A DNA stretch of 64,000 nucleotides from Cupriavidus plantarum (GTDB lineage Bacteria > Pseudomonadota > Gammaproteobacteria > Burkholderiales > Burkholderiaceae), in NCBI RefSeq assembly GCF_905397285.1, contig NZ_CAJPUX010000001.1, positions 1,674,001 through 1,738,000 on the forward strand, written 5' to 3'. The position numbers and the translations under genes were made by a program. Positions 61,101 to 64,000 of this stretch are shown in pieces; position 1 is the stretch's first letter, and every line of letters starts with the position of its first letter. The notes under the pieces were generated by a model. That model worked only from the letters and a program-made list of their open reading frames with translations. It ran no database searches and was not told the origin of the DNA.

Positions 61101-62658
61101 GCCGGCGGGACCCGACACCGGACCGGCCTCGCGCGCGGGCGCCACCGATGCGCAGCCGGTGCCGGACGACGGACCGTGGACGCAGGAGGATGCGCTCGTG
61201 GAACTCCTGCGCGCGAGGCTCTCGGGCTTTGGGCCGCGGACCGTGACCGAGATCGCCGCACCGCTGGCGCTAAGCGAGCGCGCCGTCACCATGGCCCTCA
61301 TGCAACTCGAAGCCGAAGGCTACGTCATGCGCGGCCGGTTCACGCCGGGCATGCTCACGGCCCGCGCGCAGGGCGCCGCCGAGCAATGGTGCGAGCGCCA
61401 TCTTCTGGCCCGGATTCACCGCTACACCATCCGCAAGCTGCGCCGCGAAATCGAGCCCGTGGAGCGACAGGACTTCATGCGGTTTCTGTTTGCGTGGCAA
61501 CATCTGTCGGACGACACGCGGCTGCAAGGCAGCGACGCCCTGCCCCAGGCGCTGGCCCAGCTCGAAGGCTTCGAAGCGCCCGCGGGCGCGTGGGAGTCGG
61601 AACTGCTGGCGCCGCGCGTGAAGGAGTACGCGGGCCTGTGGCTCGACGACCTTTGCCGCGCGGGCCGCATCGTATGGACGCGGCTCGGCGCGCCTGCCAG
61701 CGCGAGCGGCGGTCCCGTGCGGGCGACGCCGCTGGTGCTGCTGCCCCGCCGACAGCTTGCGGTCTGGCACGCGATGCCCGCCAATCCCGCCGAGGTCGAG
61801 GTCTCGCCACGGGCCGCACGTGTGCTGGAGGCCTTGCGGCAGCACGGCGCCATGTTCTACGACGAACTCGCGCACGACGCGCGGCTGCTGCCGGCCGAGC
61901 TCGAGAACGCGCTGGGCGAGCTCGTGGCGACGGGCCTGGTCAATGCCGACAGCTACGCGGGCCTGCGAGCGATGCTCGTTCCCGCAAGCAAGCGCAATAC
62001 CATGGACCGGCGGCGGCGCCGTGGGGCCGGCCCCACGATGGAAGAGGCGGGCCGCTGGGCACTGGTCCGCCGGACGGACGCGGTCACGGTGACCACGCGC
62101 GCGAGCGAGATCGTGTCGGCTGCCCGCGCGGTGAGCGCGGGCAGCGCCAGTCCTGATGGCGGCATCCGTAGCGCCGCGGCGCGAGGCGTCCGTCGCCCCG
62201 ACCCCGAGACCCTCGAACACATCGCCATGACGCTACTCCGCCGCTACGGCGTCATGTTCTGGACCCTGCTGGAGCGCGAAGCCGCGTGGATGCCCTCGTG
62301 GCGTGAGTTGTTGCCGGTCTATCACCGGCTGGAAGCGCGGGGCGAAGTGCGCGGGGGCAGATTCGTCGCCGGCCTGTCGGGCGAGCAGTTCGCCCTGCCG
62401 GAAGCCATCCCCCTGCTCCGCGATATGCGCCGCCGCCCGCATGACGGGGAGCTCATCGCCATCTCGGCGATCGATCCGCTCAATCTCTGCGGTACGATCC
62501 TCCCCGGCGACAAGGTCCCCGCGCTCACCGGCAACCGCATCCTGTTCCGCGACGGCCTCGCGATCGCGACGCAGGTGGCGGGCAAGTTCCACTACCGGCA
62601 ACCGCCCGCTCCCGCCGAGCGCGACCTCCTGCAAGCAAGGCTCGTCGCGCAGCGGTAA
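58180..62658 (+). CDS. lhr: Lhr-type ATP-dependent helicase (full length)
   Basis: The 1492-residue superfamily 2 helicase carries motif I APTGSGKTLTAF near residue 50, motif II VDEIHAVAGNKRGSH near 175 and motif III LSATQ. Motifs V-VI appear as ATASLELGIDIGDVDLV and SFLQRVGRSGHHVGG. The winged-helix and Lhr-core domain follow, and a large C-terminal extension of about 600 residues completes the full-length Lhr type. Lhr proteins unwind RNA:DNA hybrids and DNA in repair. ATG 58180 is preferred; the longer frame to 58117 adds 21 non-conserved residues. No metallophosphoesterase/ligase partner is adjacent. Confidence 0.95.
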   Translation: MRRTSPADLDALQDFHPAVAAWFAATFPRATEAQQRAWPLIHRGQPTLIAAPTGSGKTLTAFLAAIDALVRESVASPLPDETRVLYVSPLKALSNDIRVNLHAPLAGIGAQLEAMGLPPHGIRTAVRTGDTPQAERSAMRRRPPHILVSTPESLYVLLASDSGRAMLAGVRTVIVDEIHAVAGNKRGSHLALSLARLDALCEQPPVRVGLSATQKPLSAVADFLSGTGKTCEIVDVGHVRKRDLALELPPVPLEAVLPNEVWERVYDRLAELSAMHRTTLIFVNTRRMAERMARHLADRIGGEHVAAHHGSLAREYRLDAEQRLKRGALRVLIATASLELGIDIGDVDLVCQMGSPRSIASFLQRVGRSGHHVGGLPKGRLFPTSRDDLIECAALLDCVRRDELDVLRIPVAPLDVMAQQIVAEVGQREWHEDALFDLLRGATPYASLDRARFDAVLRTLAEGYSGRQGVRGAYVHRDSVSGTVRARRGAKMTAVTSGGTIPDNADFTVILEPGGQNVGTVHEDFAVESLAGDVFQLGNTSYRIQRIEAGKVRVVDAHGAAPNIPFWIGEAPGRSDALSLGVARLRAEVDRLLGERLGESPGDGAAAIDHAVRWLVGEVGLNEEAARQIVEYLARARAALTALPTHDTLVMERFFDESGGMQLVVHAPYGSRINRAWGLALRKRFCRTFNFELQAAATEDAIVLSLSESHSFALDEVWHYLKSSNAEHVLVQALLDAPLFNVRWRWNATTALALPRFLGGRKVAPQLQRMKSDDLLAAVFPDQAACLENIAGERELPDHPLVEQTLDDCLHEAMDSNGWIALLRRMEAGEVRLIARDLPAPSPLAMEVLGARPYAYLDDAPIEERRTQAVLNRRWTDASSTDDMGALDAAAIESVAEEAWPRARNADEIQEALMSLACITEAEAEANEGWTDWLAALAAGGRAIRHDVNGDTSLWVARERVACVRAAYGIDVAVPAGPDTGPASRAGATDAQPVPDDGPWTQEDALVELLRARLSGFGPRTVTEIAAPLALSERAVTMALMQLEAEGYVMRGRFTPGMLTARAQGAAEQWCERHLLARIHRYTIRKLRREIEPVERQDFMRFLFAWQHLSDDTRLQGSDALPQALAQLEGFEAPAGAWESELLAPRVKEYAGLWLDDLCRAGRIVWTRLGAPASASGGPVRATPLVLLPRRQLAVWHAMPANPAEVEVSPRAARVLEALRQHGAMFYDELAHDARLLPAELENALGELVATGLVNADSYAGLRAMLVPASKRNTMDRRRRRGAGPTMEEAGRWALVRRTDAVTVTTRASEIVSAARAVSAGSASPDGGIRSAAARGVRRPDPETLEHIAMTLLRRYGVMFWTLLEREAAWMPSWRELLPVYHRLEARGEVRGGRFVAGLSGEQFALPEAIPLLRDMRRRPHDGELIAISAIDPLNLCGTILPGDKVPALTGNRILFRDGLAIATQVAGKFHYRQPPAPAERDLLQARLVAQR

Positions 62659-62662
62659 CGCG

Positions 62663-64000
62663 TCAACGCACGGACCTGAATGCCGCCCGCAACTCCTCCG
62701 CGAACAGCTGCGGCTGCTCCCAGGCCGCGAAGTGGCCGCCCTTGCCCACCTGGTGGTAGTACATCAGCGACGGGTAAGCCTGCTTGCTCCAGGTCTCGGG
62801 CGCGCGGTAGATCTCGTGCGGGAACACCGTGATCGCGACCGGGACCTTGATGTCGCGGGTCTTCTGCGCGTCCGCGCTGAAGTTGTTGTTATTGTTCTCC
62901 CAATAAAACCGCGACGACGACGCGCCCGTGTTGGTCAGCCAGTAGAGCGTGATGTCGTTGAGAATCGCATCGCGCGTCAGCACACGCTCCGGCGCGCCGT
63001 TGCTGTCGCTCCACGCCGCAATCTTCTCGTAGGTGAACGCCGCCAGCGCCGAAGGCGAATCGGTCAGCGAATAGCCGATGGTCTGCGGTCGCGTGACCAT
63101 CATCGCGCCATACGCCGCATTGCGGCCGAAGAAGACGCGCAGCGATTCATAGGCATCCCGTTCGGAAGCGGACAGCTCGGACGGCGGCGCATCGCCGCTC
63201 AACAACGACTTCATCAACGCGCCCGGCACGGTCGCCGGCATGTTCAGATGGATCGCCTTCAGCCCCGCGGGCGCCTGCCGCGCCAGCGCGTCGGAGATCA
63301 CCGACCCGTGGTCGCCGCCCTGCGACACGTACTGCGCATACCCGAGCCGCTTCATCAGCGTATCCCACGCACGCGCCGTGCGATCGGGCCCCCAGCCCAG
63401 CTCCGTCGGCCGCCCCGAGAACCCGTACCCCGGGATAGAAGGAATCACGACGTCGAACGCATCCTCGGCACGGCCACCGTAAGCGGCGGGATCGGTCAGC
63501 GGCCCGATCGTATGGATGAACTCGAAGATCGAGCCCGGCCAGCCATGCGTCAGGATCAGCGGCAATGCGTTCGGGTTCTTCGACTTCACGTGGATGAAAT
63601 GGATATCCACGCCATCGATCTTCGTGACGAACTGCGGCAAGGCGTTGAGCTGCGCCTCCGCCTTGCGCCAGTCGTAGCCGGTGCCCCAGTAACGCACGAG
63701 TTCCTGCACGCGGGCCAGCTGCACACCCTGCGAATCGTCGGCCACGGTTTCCTTGTCGGGCCAGCGCGTGGCGGCAATGCGCTTGCGAAGGTCGTCCAGC
63801 TGGGCCTGCGGCACGTGGACGCGGAATGGGCGAATGCTGTCGTCGGCCTGCGAGGCCCTGGCGGCAGCGGCGGCAGTGGCCGGCCGGGATGCCTCGGCCG
63901 CATGCGCGGGCTGCGCAAACCCGATAAAGGCGACGGCGGCCACGGCACTCGCGGCCGTCAATGCGTAGAGGCTCAGGGCGCGGCTGCCCGGCTTCGATCG
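62663..64000 (-). CDS. Exported epoxide-hydrolase-family protein, 5' end beyond the window
   Basis: The visible 445 residues begin inside an export signal (SRALSLYALTAASAVAAVAFIGFAQPAHA). The frame is open to the window end with no ATG, so the start lies outside. An EHN domain follows (IRPFRVHVPQAQLDDLRKRIAATRWPD), then an alpha/beta hydrolase. The nucleophile Asp is in YVSQGGDHGSVI; HGWPGSIFEF is the oxyanion region, and the catalytic His lies near GKGGHFAAWEQP. Relatives hydrolyse epoxides. The conserved GGD(W/H)G is the usual nucleophile context. It ends 4 bases from the lhr stop codon, convergent. Confidence 0.9.
   Translation of the reverse strand, partial: RSKPGSRALSLYALTAASAVAAVAFIGFAQPAHAAEASRPATAAAAARASQADDSIRPFRVHVPQAQLDDLRKRIAATRWPDKETVADDSQGVQLARVQELVRYWGTGYDWRKAEAQLNALPQFVTKIDGVDIHFIHVKSKNPNALPLILTHGWPGSIFEFIHTIGPLTDPAAYGGRAEDAFDVVIPSIPGYGFSGRPTELGWGPDRTARAWDTLMKRLGYAQYVSQGGDHGSVISDALARQAPAGLKAIHLNMPATVPGALMKSLLSGDAPPSELSASERDAYESLRVFFGRNAAYGAMMVTRPQTIGYSLTDSPSALAAFTYEKIAAWSDSNGAPERVLTRDAILNDITLYWLTNTGASSSRFYWENNNNNFSADAQKTRDIKVPVAITVFPHEIYRAPETWSKQAYPSLMYYHQVGKGGHFAAWEQPQLFAEELRAAFRSVR

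Noticed and set aside
63962..64000. TTG 63961 as the true start of the epoxide-hydrolase gene.
   Set aside because: The frame continues upstream with signal-peptide-like sequence to the window end, so the real start is probably outside and TTG is just an internal leucine.

Overview
The window is chromosomal DNA of high GC content, densely coding on both strands. Gene content points to a betaproteobacterium of the Burkholderiaceae, most likely Cupriavidus or a close relative. The clues are the urea/short-chain amide transporter joined to formamidase, four tripartite-tricarboxylate (Bug/TctC-type) binding proteins, an orphan Ku protein, and the order mltG-tmk-holB-pilZ-(GNAT)-tatD. This is inference from families and gene order; no database was consulted. 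No rRNA, tRNA, CRISPR array, insertion sequence or prophage was recognised.

Layout. (1) 1-7614: the N-terminal part of an NCS1-permease-like membrane protein (probably a transporter-type sensor kinase) diverges from an amide/urea utilisation operon, urtABCDE-fmdA-fmdB. (2) 7739-17540: a catabolic region. A minus-strand operon (Bug binding protein, enoyl-CoA hydratase-like protein, NDP-forming acyl-CoA synthetase, alpha/beta hydrolase, IclR regulator) lies beside a D-2-hydroxyacid dehydrogenase and a divergent molybdenum hydroxylase pair (IorAB-like). Two near-identical TTCC-N7-GGAA palindromes, one upstream of each unit, suggest a common IclR regulon. (3) 17759-35217: mixed functions: Nramp metal transporter with a Fur-like box, CSS-motif/EAL phosphodiesterase, MerR-TPR protein, Ku, AraC regulator with an AhpD-like protein, an AT-rich intergenic stretch before a MarR gene, a spermidine-dehydrogenase-like flavoprotein with a triheme cytochrome c, a betaine-family binding-protein/permease fusion, and a giant FtsK with a repeat-rich linker. 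(4) 35386-49660: REC-EAL protein, DUF4136 lipoprotein, DoxX, LysR/azoreductase pair, EgtB, then a housekeeping block (ankyrin lipoprotein, TatD, GNAT, PilZ, HolB, Tmk, MltG, and divergently YgfZ, DUF4936, NRDE protein). (5) 49752-58053: hydroxypyruvate isomerase and a second catabolic operon containing three Bug binding proteins, an amidohydrolase, an SMP-30 lactonase, a D-hydroxyacid dehydrogenase and an RraA-family aldolase, facing a divergent IclR gene across two perfect TTGTAC-N3-GTACAA palindromes. (6) 58180-64000: a full-length Lhr helicase and an exported epoxide-hydrolase-family protein that runs off the end.

The most interesting material is the two regulator-operator catabolic systems with unknown substrates, the operon with three Bug proteins but no TctAB, and a recurring habit of short tandem repeats (often 12 bp) that build signal-peptide cores, fill gene gaps and expand the FtsK linker.
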